From Tritrichomonas musculus (taxonomy: Eukaryota; Parabasalia; Tritrichomonadida; Tritrichomonadidae): 64,000 nt of DNA. Shown one piece after another: positions 11,385 to 21,000 of the stretch. A program made the position numbers and the translations under genes. The notes under the pieces are model-generated. The model saw only the letters and a program-made list of their open reading frames with translations, did no database searches and had not been told where the DNA came from. Location of the stretch: assembly GCA_039105265.1 (NCBI GenBank), contig JAPFFF010000004.1, positions 4,030,001 to 4,094,000 of the forward strand, given 5' to 3'. The stretch's first letter is position 1; the number at the start of each line of letters is the position of its first letter.

Positions 11385-13028
11385 ATGTCCCAATATCTCG
11401 AATCCACTTTGTTTGACACCATTCCAGTATCTACTTATAAGATATCGATTACTAAGCAAGATATTACTCATGAAATAGTATTCGATACATGCAAATTTAT
11501 ATTAGATGCGCCAATTGGATCTGGTAAGTCGACAGCATTGATGAATCATATTAAAGACAGCAAAGATAATAATTATATAATTATTGTTCCCACTACCAAT
11601 ATTGCTGTTGATTTCTATAATGCAGTTGATTATAGTGAAGACTCTGTTAAGTTATGCACTAATGATGGCGCATTTAAAGACATTAAGTTAGCATTTGATA
11701 ATAATGTTCGAGTGATCATCACTACATATCACACAGCATCTAGATGTTTAGGTAGTATAATTGAGTTTACACATGGAAATCTACTTAATAAATATCATTT
11801 GTTTATCGATGAAGCTCACTTATTGTTATTACATCCAGCATTAATAGAGATGACGCGAGAATTTAATTATGTTGGACTTATTACAGCCACCCCCAGAGAA
11901 TTAAAGCACCTGTCTGTGTTTAAAGATTATGTTACTATAAGTCCAGTAATAAGTACTCACTATCATAGAAAGTTATATATTAATAAGTTGACTAATTTAT
12001 CATTACAGTATCATGAAATAATTGAATTAGTTAAGACTAATAAAATTAACTTTAATGCGATTATTATTAAGATTGAGGATAAACATGTAGGCCGATCATT
12101 GAAAGAATTGCTTGTTAAAGAGAATATTGATGCATTATTGTATAATGGAGATAATAAAGAGACTGAGTTGATTAATGGCAGATTTGTTGATAAATCGAAT
12201 GGTGATCCAATAATGAATAAGGTTGTTGTATGCACTAGTACGATACAAGCTGGACAGTCTATTAATGATAATGTATTACAAATCTTCATACAGACACCCT
12301 TAGACAATTATTCCTCAGTTGAGCAGTTTATTGGTCGAAATAGATCTAGTAATAGTATCACCTACTTATTCCTTAATATTGATGGTGTAGTTAATAAATC
12401 GATAAGTAATAATCTAGCAGACAGATACTATAATAGATTGCATGATACCAGAGTTAAAGCATGGCGTAATACAAATATAGATAAATGGATGAGAATATTA
12501 AATAAGCATGGGGAAATTATATTAAGCGATACACTATTAAATAATATTAGTAATCCAGATGACAATGAAAATAAGCCAATTGAATTTAATAATGAATTGT
12601 ATAATGAAAATATGTATAATGGTAAAGATCTTAATATTCGATTTAAGGGTAAAAAAGAGTTATACAGTTACTATGGTACCAAGATATTCCCACATCCTTA
12701 TAAGATTATAATGAGCAAGAATACATGTGATGATGGTAAGCGAGCTCGAATGTATAGATTGATTTATAATGAGAATGTTTCAATGATACCTGATTCCACA
12801 GACCTTAATACTAAAGCAATGGAATCGAATGATAAGTCATCTACAGACAAAGCAGATAATGCTATAAGTGAATTTAATGGTAGATCCTTAAATGTTGAGT
12901 TTAGAGGTAAAAAAGAGTTATACAGCTACTATGGCACCAAGATATTTCCGAATACACTTAAGAATAAAGAGATGCGACCTACAATTGATGGTAAGAGGGT
13001 CAGAAAATACATGCTTGTTTCCATTTAA
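11385..13028 (+). CDS. SF2 DEAH-type helicase of outer element
   Basis: This protein has 547 residues from the ATG at 11385; the open frame extends upstream only with non-ATG codons, and a T-rich leader ends just before this ATG. Motifs: Walker A APIGSGKS (42-49), DEAH (142-145), TATPRE (167-172), and motif VI QFIGRNR (314-320). The order is that of superfamily 2 helicases such as the herpesvirus/giant-virus origin-binding type; replication-origin unwinding is an inference. The C-terminal third holds two copies of a roughly 50-residue module with GKKELYSYYGTKIFP (about 411-462 and 497-547), probably a nucleic-acid-binding repeat. It lies 33 bp from the next gene on the same strand. Confidence 0.75.
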   Translation: MSQYLESTLFDTIPVSTYKISITKQDITHEIVFDTCKFILDAPIGSGKSTALMNHIKDSKDNNYIIIVPTTNIAVDFYNAVDYSEDSVKLCTNDGAFKDIKLAFDNNVRVIITTYHTASRCLGSIIEFTHGNLLNKYHLFIDEAHLLLLHPALIEMTREFNYVGLITATPRELKHLSVFKDYVTISPVISTHYHRKLYINKLTNLSLQYHEIIELVKTNKINFNAIIIKIEDKHVGRSLKELLVKENIDALLYNGDNKETELINGRFVDKSNGDPIMNKVVVCTSTIQAGQSINDNVLQIFIQTPLDNYSSVEQFIGRNRSSNSITYLFLNIDGVVNKSISNNLADRYYNRLHDTRVKAWRNTNIDKWMRILNKHGEIILSDTLLNNISNPDDNENKPIEFNNELYNENMYNGKDLNIRFKGKKELYSYYGTKIFPHPYKIIMSKNTCDDGKRARMYRLIYNENVSMIPDSTDLNTKAMESNDKSSTDKADNAISEFNGRSLNVEFRGKKELYSYYGTKIFPNTLKNKEMRPTIDGKRVRKYMLVSI

Positions 13029-13061
13029 TTACATAAATATTTAATTTATTTTTATATAAAA

Positions 13062-13604
13062 ATGGTAGAATTTTATGATGCAGATATTGGTATTAACAAA
13101 TTAATTCATCTTAACTCTAAATATGAACAAGATAGATATAATGAACTCATTAATGAGATAAAGAGATATAAAGCTTATAATGATAATAATGAGGCAGCTA
13201 TAAATAGATTATATGCACGCTATTATGGAAATGTATGTGATAAAGCTTATGGCAAGAGATATATTAACATGTGGAACATGAAAATGAGATTATTAGGAAA
13301 TATGTTAAAAGAAAGTGATGTACCAAGGTTTGCTGATGTGTTTAAGAAAAAATATGGAAGAGAATTAATTGGTAAGAAGATGACACAGTTCCATTGCGAT
13401 TGGGATGTATTTGGAGGAGCTGTTGGTAATGTTTATTCACGCAAATTAATAGCACTAGGAAAGAAAAGCTATCTGGATATATTAGTTGATGAAAAAGGGA
13501 ATGAAGGATTACATATCCGTCTTAAGTGCGAGCCTAAACAATGTATATTAAACAAAGCAAAAAGAATGGGAATCACGGTTGAGGAATTATATGAAAGGAT
13601 GTAA
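13062..13604 (+). CDS. Unknown protein of outer element, 180 residues
   Basis: The ATG at 13062 follows TTATTTTTATATAAAA, like the T-rich leaders of Polinton genes. The first half is helical and charged (EQDRYNELINEIKRYKAYND). The second half holds FADVFKKKYGRELIGKKM and a hydrophobic core (WDVFGGAVGNVYSRKLIALG). Lys- and Asn-rich composition matches the helicase gene. I do not recognise the family; a nucleic-acid-binding accessory role would be a guess. Confidence 0.65.
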   Translation: MVEFYDADIGINKLIHLNSKYEQDRYNELINEIKRYKAYNDNNEAAINRLYARYYGNVCDKAYGKRYINMWNMKMRLLGNMLKESDVPRFADVFKKKYGRELIGKKMTQFHCDWDVFGGAVGNVYSRKLIALGKKSYLDILVDEKGNEGLHIRLKCEPKQCILNKAKRMGITVEELYERM

Positions 13605-13605
13605 A

Positions 13606-13734
13606 ATGGTGAGAAAATCATTTTTAATCTTCTTGATGGTGCCAATTGTTTTAGGAAGAGCAGTTCTTATCAATAGATTAATTTACCTGTGTTTGACAGA
13701 ACCATCAAATTTTAATTTTTTTAGCATTTCATAA
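13606..13734 (+). CDS. Possible small membrane protein, 42 residues
   Basis: An ATG one base after the preceding stop opens 42 codons with a hydrophobic segment (SFLIFLMVPIVLG..VLIN) covering residues 5-23 and a second, weaker one. The Polinton also has a small membrane ORF (36634). It may be chance; there is no other support. Confidence 0.3.
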   Translation: MVRKSFLIFLMVPIVLGRAVLINRLIYLCLTEPSNFNFFSIS

Positions 13735-13753
13735 TTTTTTATTTCTACTATAA

Positions 13754-13928
13754 ATGAACCAAGGGTTAGATTATGCGCAAGCTCTAAGCAACGGAGTTGA
13801 TTACGAGAAATTATTACGAGATGCTATCCATGAAATTAATTTACTCAGAGAAGAAAATGAAAAATTGAAAGCAGAGATAAAACAGTTAAATGAATCACTA
13901 TATGAGAATGATGAATGGAGTGCAGGTG
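13754..13928 (+). pseudogene. 5' part of coiled-coil/GIY-YIG gene, interrupted by Polinton
   Basis: The ATG at 13754 follows a T-rich leader. About 56 codons of Glu/Lys-rich coiled coil (EINLLREENEKLKAEIKQLN) run into the 6-bp target site of the Polinton. The rest of the gene lies at 40195-40901. The outer element is therefore older than the Polinton insertion. Confidence 0.75.
13923..13928. repeat. Polinton target-site duplication, left copy
   Basis: CAGGTG directly precedes the terminal AGTAGTGATGG of the Polinton. The same six bases follow its other end at 40195-40200. A 6-bp duplication is the hallmark of Polinton integration. Confidence 0.9.
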
Positions 13929-14159
13929 AGTAGTGATGGATGTTCCGCATGGGGACCAGATAAATTTCAAATATAACAGCCACATCTAGCCTAATTTTGA
14001 TATTCACATAACCATTTAAAATTAAGCTCCAGACCTTGAATTTTTGCTGAAATGTCATAGTCCAAATACAAGGAATCTATGGTCTTTTAAAGGAAATTGC
14101 ATGTGCCAGGTATTCCCTCCATATCCCCAATATCCCCATGCGGAACATCCATCACTACT
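13929..14159. repeat. Inverted repeat within left TIR terminus
   Basis: The first 27 bases of the element (13929-13955) recur as a perfect reverse complement at 14133-14159, 177 bases further in. The outermost 231 bp can thus fold back into a stem of 27 bp. The mirror copy is at 39964-40194. A role in terminal-protein replication or end recognition is an inference. Confidence 0.85.
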
Positions 14160-14164
14160 AAGAG

Positions 14165-15811
14165 GTTCACTTAAGGGGTCACACATCACACCTCATACCT
14201 CACACCTCATACCTCATACCTCACACCTCACCTCAAATTGGTATAGGGGTACCCAAGAGGGGCCTCTCAAAATCCATTTTAGGTAAATTCCATTCGGCTT
14301 CGCCTCAAGATAAATGCTTACGCATTTCCATAAATTGACAATCCCAAAAATAATGCAATTCTTGAATCAATTTAATTTTTTATCTGGTTTGAAAATGAGC
14401 GTTGTCCCAACTAACACCCAAGTAGTTTCATATGAAGGTTCTTTCTGCAAGGAATTGGAGATTCGTATGAACAAAATATTGAATAAATCCCAACGTGAAC
14501 ATGATCGCGAGTCAGCTATCAAGTGCTATATACATAAGGAGCTCTCGCTTGATGAGTACGATGAGTGGATCCAAGATATGAATACCAAAATTGATAGTTA
14601 TACAAACATTGAATCTCCTGAGCGAGCACTGCTAATGAAGGAGTTATCATATATCAACCGAGATCGCGAACGTCTAATGAAATTTCAAGATGAGCTCGAT
14701 AAGAAACGCAAAACTTTGATTTACAGTTATACGCACCCCCTTGATTATGCTATTGACATCATCACAAAGGATATCAATATGTTCAACCAGAATTTGCTCA
14801 GTTGCATATTCGAATCGTTTGTCAATAAGGTCAAATCCTTATGTCCCAAAGACAAATCATATGAGGGTACCATTAAATTCGTATACTATGATAGAACCTC
14901 TACCAAGGTCATAAACCTATTCGATTCATTAACACAAAGATTAATATCTAGCTTCACCAAGTTACTCGCTGAAGTTGCAACGCTTGCGCTCAGCAACGAA
15001 GTTGCATCAAATGAATATTTCGCAAATGATATACATAAATATGATTCCCTAGTGAAATTGCGCGAGGAAATCAGTAATGCTTGTTATAATCTATACCTTG
15101 GAACAATCATTGATGCAATCGATAATAAACTTGATCAATATCCCCCAACTGAAATGTCATCTAGTGAACTCGTTATTGGGTACTCTAGAGTACTCATGAA
15201 GAATCTCAATGAATATATCTTACACGATTTATCCAAAATCATCGATAAGGAAATCAAGGATTGCATTGCAAAAATATGTGAAAATGAGCTCTTAAATTAT
15301 ATCCACATTAAGGAACCAGAGATGGCTGAGAAATCCAAACAGAGTTTGACTGAGGTATCTGCCAAGGTATCTGCCAAGGAATCTGCCAAGGAATCAAATG
15401 CCGAATCCCAAACTACACCCATTATAGCTGAAGTATATGAGATTGATCAGGAGAAGACCTTAGACGATTTCATAAAGGGTCTCCCAAATGATAAGATATG
15501 TATAGTAGAATTGACTCAAAAATATAATGCGTACTTCGACACTAATGTAACCCCTCGTGGATTAGGTGTAATACTCTCAAAATCGGGTAAACTGAGAACG
15601 CAGTTCCTGCTTAAGACCATTGCATGGGAGAAGAGTAAGAGAGTTATATACTATAGCAAGGCTTGAATAATTTATTTTTGGACTTATGAGGATTCCCAAT
15701 TAAAGGATTTACCTAAAATGAATTTTATGACCCCCCTCTTGGGTACCCCTATACCAATTTGAGGTGAGGTATGAGGTATGAGGTATGAGGTATGAGGTAT
15801 GAGGTGTGAGA
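14165..15811. repeat. Inverted-repeat cassette around the TIR gene
   Basis: Around 14165-14290 lie tandem CACCTCATAC-type units, then CAAATTGGTATAGGGG, GTACCCAAGAGGGG and ATTTTAGGTAAAT. The same blocks return in reverse complement at about 15700-15811, with tandem GAGGTATG units. The TIR gene lies between the two arms, as if in a separate cassette. The arms differ at several positions. Confidence 0.75.
14395..15666 (+). CDS. TIR-encoded protein, left copy, unknown function
   Basis: This protein has 423 residues from the ATG at 14395; an earlier in-frame ATG at 14314 would add 27. The later start is preferred because TTTTTTATCTGGTTTGAAA directly precedes it, nearly the same as the leader of the next gene (TTTTTATCCAGCTTGAA). 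The protein is mostly helical, with a coiled-coil segment (DRERLMKFQDELDKKRKT) and a small Ser/Ala/Lys repeat (VSAKVSAKESAKES). The last 65 residues look like a winged-helix domain (VELTQKYNAYF..NVTPRGLGVILSK). A complete gene inside each TIR gives two copies per element. Identical to the copy at 38457. Confidence 0.7.
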   Translation: MSVVPTNTQVVSYEGSFCKELEIRMNKILNKSQREHDRESAIKCYIHKELSLDEYDEWIQDMNTKIDSYTNIESPERALLMKELSYINRDRERLMKFQDELDKKRKTLIYSYTHPLDYAIDIITKDINMFNQNLLSCIFESFVNKVKSLCPKDKSYEGTIKFVYYDRTSTKVINLFDSLTQRLISSFTKLLAEVATLALSNEVASNEYFANDIHKYDSLVKLREEISNACYNLYLGTIIDAIDNKLDQYPPTEMSSSELVIGYSRVLMKNLNEYILHDLSKIIDKEIKDCIAKICENELLNYIHIKEPEMAEKSKQSLTEVSAKVSAKESAKESNAESQTTPIIAEVYEIDQEKTLDDFIKGLPNDKICIVELTQKYNAYFDTNVTPRGLGVILSKSGKLRTQFLLKTIAWEKSKRVIYYSKA

Positions 15812-15864
15812 TGAGTCCATAACTAACTAGTTCTCAATGCAACTCAATTTTTATCCAGCTTGAA

Positions 15865-16632
15865 ATGGAATCAACAGCAATCAACATTCCAATGTCAGCC
15901 ATTGTCGAACCAATCAATGACGAATATGAATACATCCAGTATAATGAGAAGCTTCGTTTGATACATTCAATCAAAGATGATATGTACCAGATGCAATCGA
16001 TTCTCACTGCATGTAATTCAAAGAAACAAGCTTATAGGTGGAGGCAACTCGCTGAAACCAATGAAATTCTTGATGAATTATCGTCACAGCAAAATTGCTG
16101 CGACCTAGATATTGTTCAAGATAGACCTAATTTACCGAATGATTTGAAAGGCACATACATTCACCGATTGCTTGTCAATGATGTTGCATGCTGGGCTAAT
16201 CGAAAGTATGCCATATATATTGCCAAACTATTGGATTCATATTTTGAGAAGCAACGTGAGCAGCTGGTTAACAAAATCGATGACCTAACTCCAAGGGCTG
16301 TCCCCAAAGATCACAAACATAGCTACCGATATATGATATGGCTTGAGGAACTTCCCAAAAATAAGAATTTTGTGATACTTCATCTCGTTCGTCGCAACAA
16401 GCATTCATGGAGGCAGGTCAGTAAGATTTATCAAGATGAGAAGAAGCGCTGGGCATATGTTGATGACCTACCAATTGCGATGACCCCGAATGAAGATATC
16501 AAACGAATGGCCAAAGCTATGTTCAAAGGGGATGATGTCCGTGTAGGTGGTACTGATATTATCATTAACAAATCATGCCTTGATGAGTTTCATGAAGCTG
16601 TAGACAAATACTTTAAAAATATACATCTTTAA
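15865..16632 (+). CDS. KilA-N domain protein
   Basis: This 255-residue protein carries a KilA-N DNA-binding domain at about residues 45-135: the pattern RWRQLAETNEILDEL, then LKGTYIHRLLVNDVACWANRKYAIYIAKLLD, matches the family. The C-terminal part (NFVILHLVRRNKHSWRQVSKIY) resembles the domain often paired with KilA-N in large DNA viruses (DUF3627-like). Such proteins are thought to act in regulation or DNA handling. The ATG follows CAATTTTTATCCAGCTTGAA. It is the first gene inside the left TIR, co-directional with the next three. Its coding sequence contains a short hairpin motif (16087-16107) repeated after the polymerase gene. Confidence 0.75.
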   Translation: MESTAINIPMSAIVEPINDEYEYIQYNEKLRLIHSIKDDMYQMQSILTACNSKKQAYRWRQLAETNEILDELSSQQNCCDLDIVQDRPNLPNDLKGTYIHRLLVNDVACWANRKYAIYIAKLLDSYFEKQREQLVNKIDDLTPRAVPKDHKHSYRYMIWLEELPKNKNFVILHLVRRNKHSWRQVSKIYQDEKKRWAYVDDLPIAMTPNEDIKRMAKAMFKGDDVRVGGTDIIINKSCLDEFHEAVDKYFKNIHL

Positions 16633-16654
16633 ATAATATTTTATTTTTGCATAA

Positions 16655-17188
16655 ATGGATATTTCAGCTACAGAATCTGACACTGATATACTCTCAAAAA
16701 TCGTAGATGGTATCACCGATTTACGCCGAGATGTCAAGCATTTGATTAAACGTTGGAGCAGTAAACGCAAACCTTCCACAGATTCACCTCAGGATTCACC
16801 TCAGGATTCAACTCAGGACTCACCTCCTGAAGCAACTGAGAACGCAGTTCCTGCCTCACCTCCTGATGAAACTGAAACTCAATCTATTGAACATCCTCGA
16901 CCTCGTTTAAATAGAACTCATATATTCAATCGAAGCAAGTTTTTGGATATTGAGGATCACGACCGATTGATACAATATGTCACATCAAAGGATGTAATCG
17001 ATGCGGTCTCCAACGTGGAACCTCATAAACGAGTAACTCTATTGCGTAGACTCATCTACGATAACCTAAAGTTGAGTATCTCCATGTATATGACCCAAAA
17101 ATTAATCAACACCCAAATGCCTATAAACGGTCCCCCAAGGGAAACAGCTCCAGACCCCGATGATGAGATCGATACAACCGATTTCTAA
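16655..17188 (+). CDS. Unknown Polinton protein with Ser/Pro/Asp repeats
   Basis: This 177-residue protein has a short helical N-terminus (DILSKIVDGITDLRRDVKHL), a disordered tract of DSPQDSPQDSTQDSPPE repeats (about 44-60), a helical second half (YVTSKDVIDAVSNVEPHKRV) and an acidic tail. The leader ATTTTTGCATAA sits directly before the ATG. It contains the 17-base repeat shared with the TIR gene (16838-16854). No family recognised. Confidence 0.6.
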   Translation: MDISATESDTDILSKIVDGITDLRRDVKHLIKRWSSKRKPSTDSPQDSPQDSTQDSPPEATENAVPASPPDETETQSIEHPRPRLNRTHIFNRSKFLDIEDHDRLIQYVTSKDVIDAVSNVEPHKRVTLLRRLIYDNLKLSISMYMTQKLINTQMPINGPPRETAPDPDDEIDTTDF

Positions 17189-17211
17189 TTTAAATTTTTG
17201 CAACTCTCAAA

Positions 17212-17535
17212 ATGACAAATTTTGTAACTCTCAAGGATAAACCTAATTGGAACTACTTTAAGGATAATATATTACCTAACATACAGATTATCCAAAATAC
17301 AAAGGACTGGTTAACAATTAAGGGATTCACTACCGTCAACAACAAATACATCTATATCATCTATACACATGTTGATTTAGGGTATACAATTGAAGATGCC
17401 AATAGAGATATGATGTGGACGAATGGTCCTCTATATAATATACAAAATACTTTTATTCGTACCTTCACTGATGAGACCTCCAATATAGCACACACATCTT
17501 GGAAATACGAATGGACACTATATTTTAAACACTAG
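17212..17535 (+). CDS. Unknown small Polinton protein, 107 residues
   Basis: The ATG follows AAATTTTTGCAACTCTCAAA. The protein is rich in Asn, Thr and aromatic residues (KDWLTIKGFTTVNNKYIYII, WKYEWTLYF) with alternating hydrophobics, suggesting a small beta-rich fold. It lies 23 bp after the previous gene in the same direction. No family recognised. Confidence 0.55.
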   Translation: MTNFVTLKDKPNWNYFKDNILPNIQIIQNTKDWLTIKGFTTVNNKYIYIIYTHVDLGYTIEDANRDMMWTNGPLYNIQNTFIRTFTDETSNIAHTSWKYEWTLYFKH

Positions 17536-18004
17536 GACTAAAAAATATTTTTGCAAAAACCGACCCCATGATGGATGCGTAATGCATTCGATATGAGATG
17601 ATAAGTGCCCGGGATGATACCACCCCATAAAGAGAAACAGTTGCATCCACCATGAGGCTGGTTTGGGTTGCAAATGCCGGCAAATGCCCGTATTACCCCA
17701 TAATCCACAAGTAATAGCTTACCCAAGGTGTTTAGTGCGCTAGGGCTCTATCACAAATATGGACCGGAAATAATACGAAAAATCGGTATGGCAGTGAATC
17801 GAACCTATGCCTGCAGCCGAAGCCCGGAGACATCCTTCATGATCCAACAACTATACCAGTTAGCGCTAACACATATATGTTTTCGATTTAGCATTTAATT
17901 GGTTCCAACTACATTGCAGGGAGTATGTACATGATTAAAATTCAAAAATAATATTTAATCAATATTTTTGCGATGACTATTTTTGTATTTTTACGTTCAG
18001 GCAA
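17536..18004. other. Non-coding GC-richer stretch before the polymerase gene
   Basis: This 470-bp gap has no convincing ORF. It starts with AAAATATTTTTGCAAAAACC, a copy of the gene-leader motif with no gene after it, and ends with two more motif copies before the polymerase ATG. The middle is GC-richer and word-rich (GCCGGCAAATGCCCG, repeated GTTGCA), which suggests a structured RNA or an origin. A tRNA-like stretch is listed separately. Confidence 0.45.
17795..17885 (-). other. tRNA-like sequence with A-box and B-box matches
   Basis: On the minus strand TAGCGCTAACTGG resembles a tRNA A box, and about 50 bases later GGTTCGATTC matches a B box. The acceptor and T stems do not pair well and no clear anticodon arm forms. 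It may be a decayed tRNA or a Pol III-type internal promoter, or chance. Confidence 0.25.
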
Positions 18005-21000
18005 ATGAGTAATATTACAAATGGACATTTTGGTAAAATTCCTACAAAAACTGTCAAAAATTATATCAATATTGTTAATAATGAGTTCGGTGGCAACATC
18101 CCAACCAACCTCACATATGTCGCTCAGCTGAGCAAGCTCAGTAGGTTCCTCAATGAGAAATCATTTGTAGATCGAATAGGTTTTGATACTAGGTCTGCTC
18201 TTCAGGAATCGCATTTTGATACATTCTTTGGACAACTGAGGGCTGAACAAGAGGATGAGCAGTTGAGGGCTGAAACTGAACAGAGGTTGCGTAAACTAGA
18301 GGATGACAGACTTGAACAGGAACGCCTTAAGCAGGAACAGGAACTTGCTGAGAAGGAACGCAAACGGCTTGAGCGTGATCGATTGAAACAGGAGCGATTG
18401 GCTAAAGAAGCAGAAGAGCAGGAACGCAAACGGCTTGAGCGTGATCGATTGAAACAGGAGAGATTGGAACAGGAACTTGCTGAGAAGGAACGCAAACGGC
18501 TTGAGCGTGATCGATTGAAACAGGAACGTGAACGCAAGCGAATTGCCGAAGAGAGGAAACGGGAGCTGAATCGTAAGATTACGAATGGGAATTTCGATAA
18601 AAGGTATATACCTACAGAAACTGTCAAAAATTATATCAATATTGTTAATAATGAGTTCGGTGGCAACATCCCCCTCACTGATAAATATATTGTTCAGCTG
18701 ACTAAACTTTCGGGGTTCCTCAATGAGAACTCATTTATAACTCGCACAGGTTTCAATCCCGATGGTATTCTCGAGGAATCAGATTTTGATACATTCTTTG
18801 GACAACTTAGGGATGAACGTGCTGAGCAGGAGCGCTTGGAACAGGAACGTATTGAGCGTGAGCGTGCTGAGCGGGAACTTCTTGAACAGGAGCGTGCTGA
18901 ACAGGAGCGATTGGAGCGTAAACGTGCAAAGAGACATGCCAAAAAAGCTCGTAAACGGGAGCGTGCTGAGCAGGAGCGCTTGGAACAGGAACGTATTGAG
19001 CGTGAGCGTGCTGAACGCCTTGCAAATGATAATGATTACTTCAATAAATTCAATAGAGCTGATTACAAGGTTGATAACCCCATTGATGCATTTCAACATA
19101 AGAATACTCGAGATAAGTTTAAACAAAAACTTGTAAGGGAACGCCAAATACAAAATAATATTGATGTTGCAAAACATGCCTTGCGGGAAGCTCAACGATT
19201 GATTCGTGAAAATGAGTATCCACCAATATTACCACCACCGGCAACTCATAAGAAACCAATTCGGTATGATGAGCAGCCTTCATATATAAAGAGATTGAAT
19301 GACAAACTGGATAATGATTACTTCAGTAAATTCAATAGAGATGATTACAAGATTAATGACCCCATTGATGCATTTCATCGTATGAATACTCAAGATGAGT
19401 TCCAACAGCGATTAGATGATGAACGTAAGGTATATTCATATTTCGACAAATATTATCACGAATATCTCGATAGAGCTGAAATACAAGATATACTCAAAAA
19501 CAGGTCCAAAGTTATAAAACTAGCTCATATTATTGATGGTAGCACTAATATTGATGGTATCCCCAAGGACCCTGAAAATAATGAGATATTCGAGTACCTC
19601 AGTGAGTTCGGTCATGAATTCAAATCGAAACATACTGGTTTCCTCATGGTGAATGAACCTGAGGACTATGATAAGGCTGTAGAGGCTTGGAATAAATATA
19701 ACAAATATGCTGATAATGATTACAATGAACGCGAGGATATTGATACATATGAGCCAATATACATATACTACTTCAACTCGATATCTACATTGAACAGTAT
19801 ATATGATGGTTTGCAACAGGTTTATAAACGCGAGGTAAAACCATTCAAAATCTATTTCCAACTCTCGGGCGTATTTGAGACCTCCAGTGCTGAGAATGAC
19901 ACATTCCAATATACAGCTAGGGAAATCAATTGGAACAACTATAAGTCAGCCATCCCAATTGTGGTTCGTGATGAGCAATCACTTGATATCGTGAAGTATT
20001 ATATTGAATCAGTACTGCACTCATATGAAACCTCAACATCGAGCACCAAGTTGATTCTCGTAGGAACCGTTTCATTCACAGTATCTCGAATGGTCAAGGT
20101 TAGTGGTCCCATCAAAGATTTGCCTAAGGAAATCAAAAATAATAAATTCATCATCACAGATAACGCCGATGACAATCTATGTTGGTATCGATTTCTGGCT
20201 GCATGTCTCGATGACCATCTAGTTAAACCCAAATCTGGTTGCAAACCCAAATCTGGTTGCAAAACTAAGCATCGTACTCAAGCAGCTAGGAAGCTCCTAT
20301 GCGAGGATCACAATATAGTGTATTCAACTAAGCCATCTCAAGCTGCAATTGACCTCCTGAACAACTATCCGGGTACATCAATTGAATCCATGAAGGCATC
20401 CGCCGAGAAGCATCACTTGAATGTGGACATCTATGAGTACTTGGAGGATCTCAAAGTTTATAACCTTCAGGACCAATGGAAATACAATGAGGATAACTCA
20501 TTTAGGAAATCCGCATTGCTGTTCACTCAAAATCGAATCATTCATATAATGTACATCAAGGATGCTGAGAAGCTGACCAACATCCATATCTGCCCAAAGT
20601 GTGGTTCATATGCACATTATGGTCATCACAATATGAATCGCTTCAAGAACCATGTTGATAACTGTACTGGTGTATTTCGAAAACAATTCATACCCAATCG
20701 TGAACCACTACCATACTGTCCACATATACTCGGCAATCCGGTGTATGAATATTGCTTAGCATATAATCTCAAATGGAAACCCAACATATATTACATCACC
20801 TACGATTTCGAAACTGTTGAACAGCCTGTGAATGCATCTATTGGTTCATCCACAACCATCAACTCACGACTGATTCCCCTTAGTGTATCATCATGTGTCA
20901 AATCGCAATCTGGTTGTACCACAAGGCACTTCTCATTAAGAGATTCAGCTGAGTTCATCATCAAGTGGATCGAGTGGTTGTTTGAGCAATCCAAGCAGGT

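Larger units (their letters stand above)
13929..15811. repeat. Polinton terminal inverted repeat, left
   Basis: This matches the complement of 38320-40194 almost base for base, apart from the number of 8-bp GAGGTATG units at the inner edge. It contains a terminal hairpin pair, a complete gene, and an inner inverted-repeat pair around that gene. Confidence 0.9.

Noticed and set aside
14170-14232. Possible CRISPR-like array of CACCTCATAC units
   Set aside because: The units are contiguous short tandem repeats without spacers, in a eukaryotic element.
14044-14286. 80-residue open frame in each Polinton TIR
   Set aside because: It runs through the terminal hairpin and the tandem repeats (SHTSHL repeats), with no leader motif and no protein-like composition.
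17795-17885. A functional tRNA gene
   Set aside because: A and B boxes are present, but the acceptor and T stems do not pair and no clear anticodon loop forms; kept only as tRNA-like.
18202-19195. Several open frames antisense or in other phases of the polymerase N-terminus
   Set aside because: They are shadows of the repetitive ERDRLKQER coding sequence, with Arg/Ser-rich low-complexity products.
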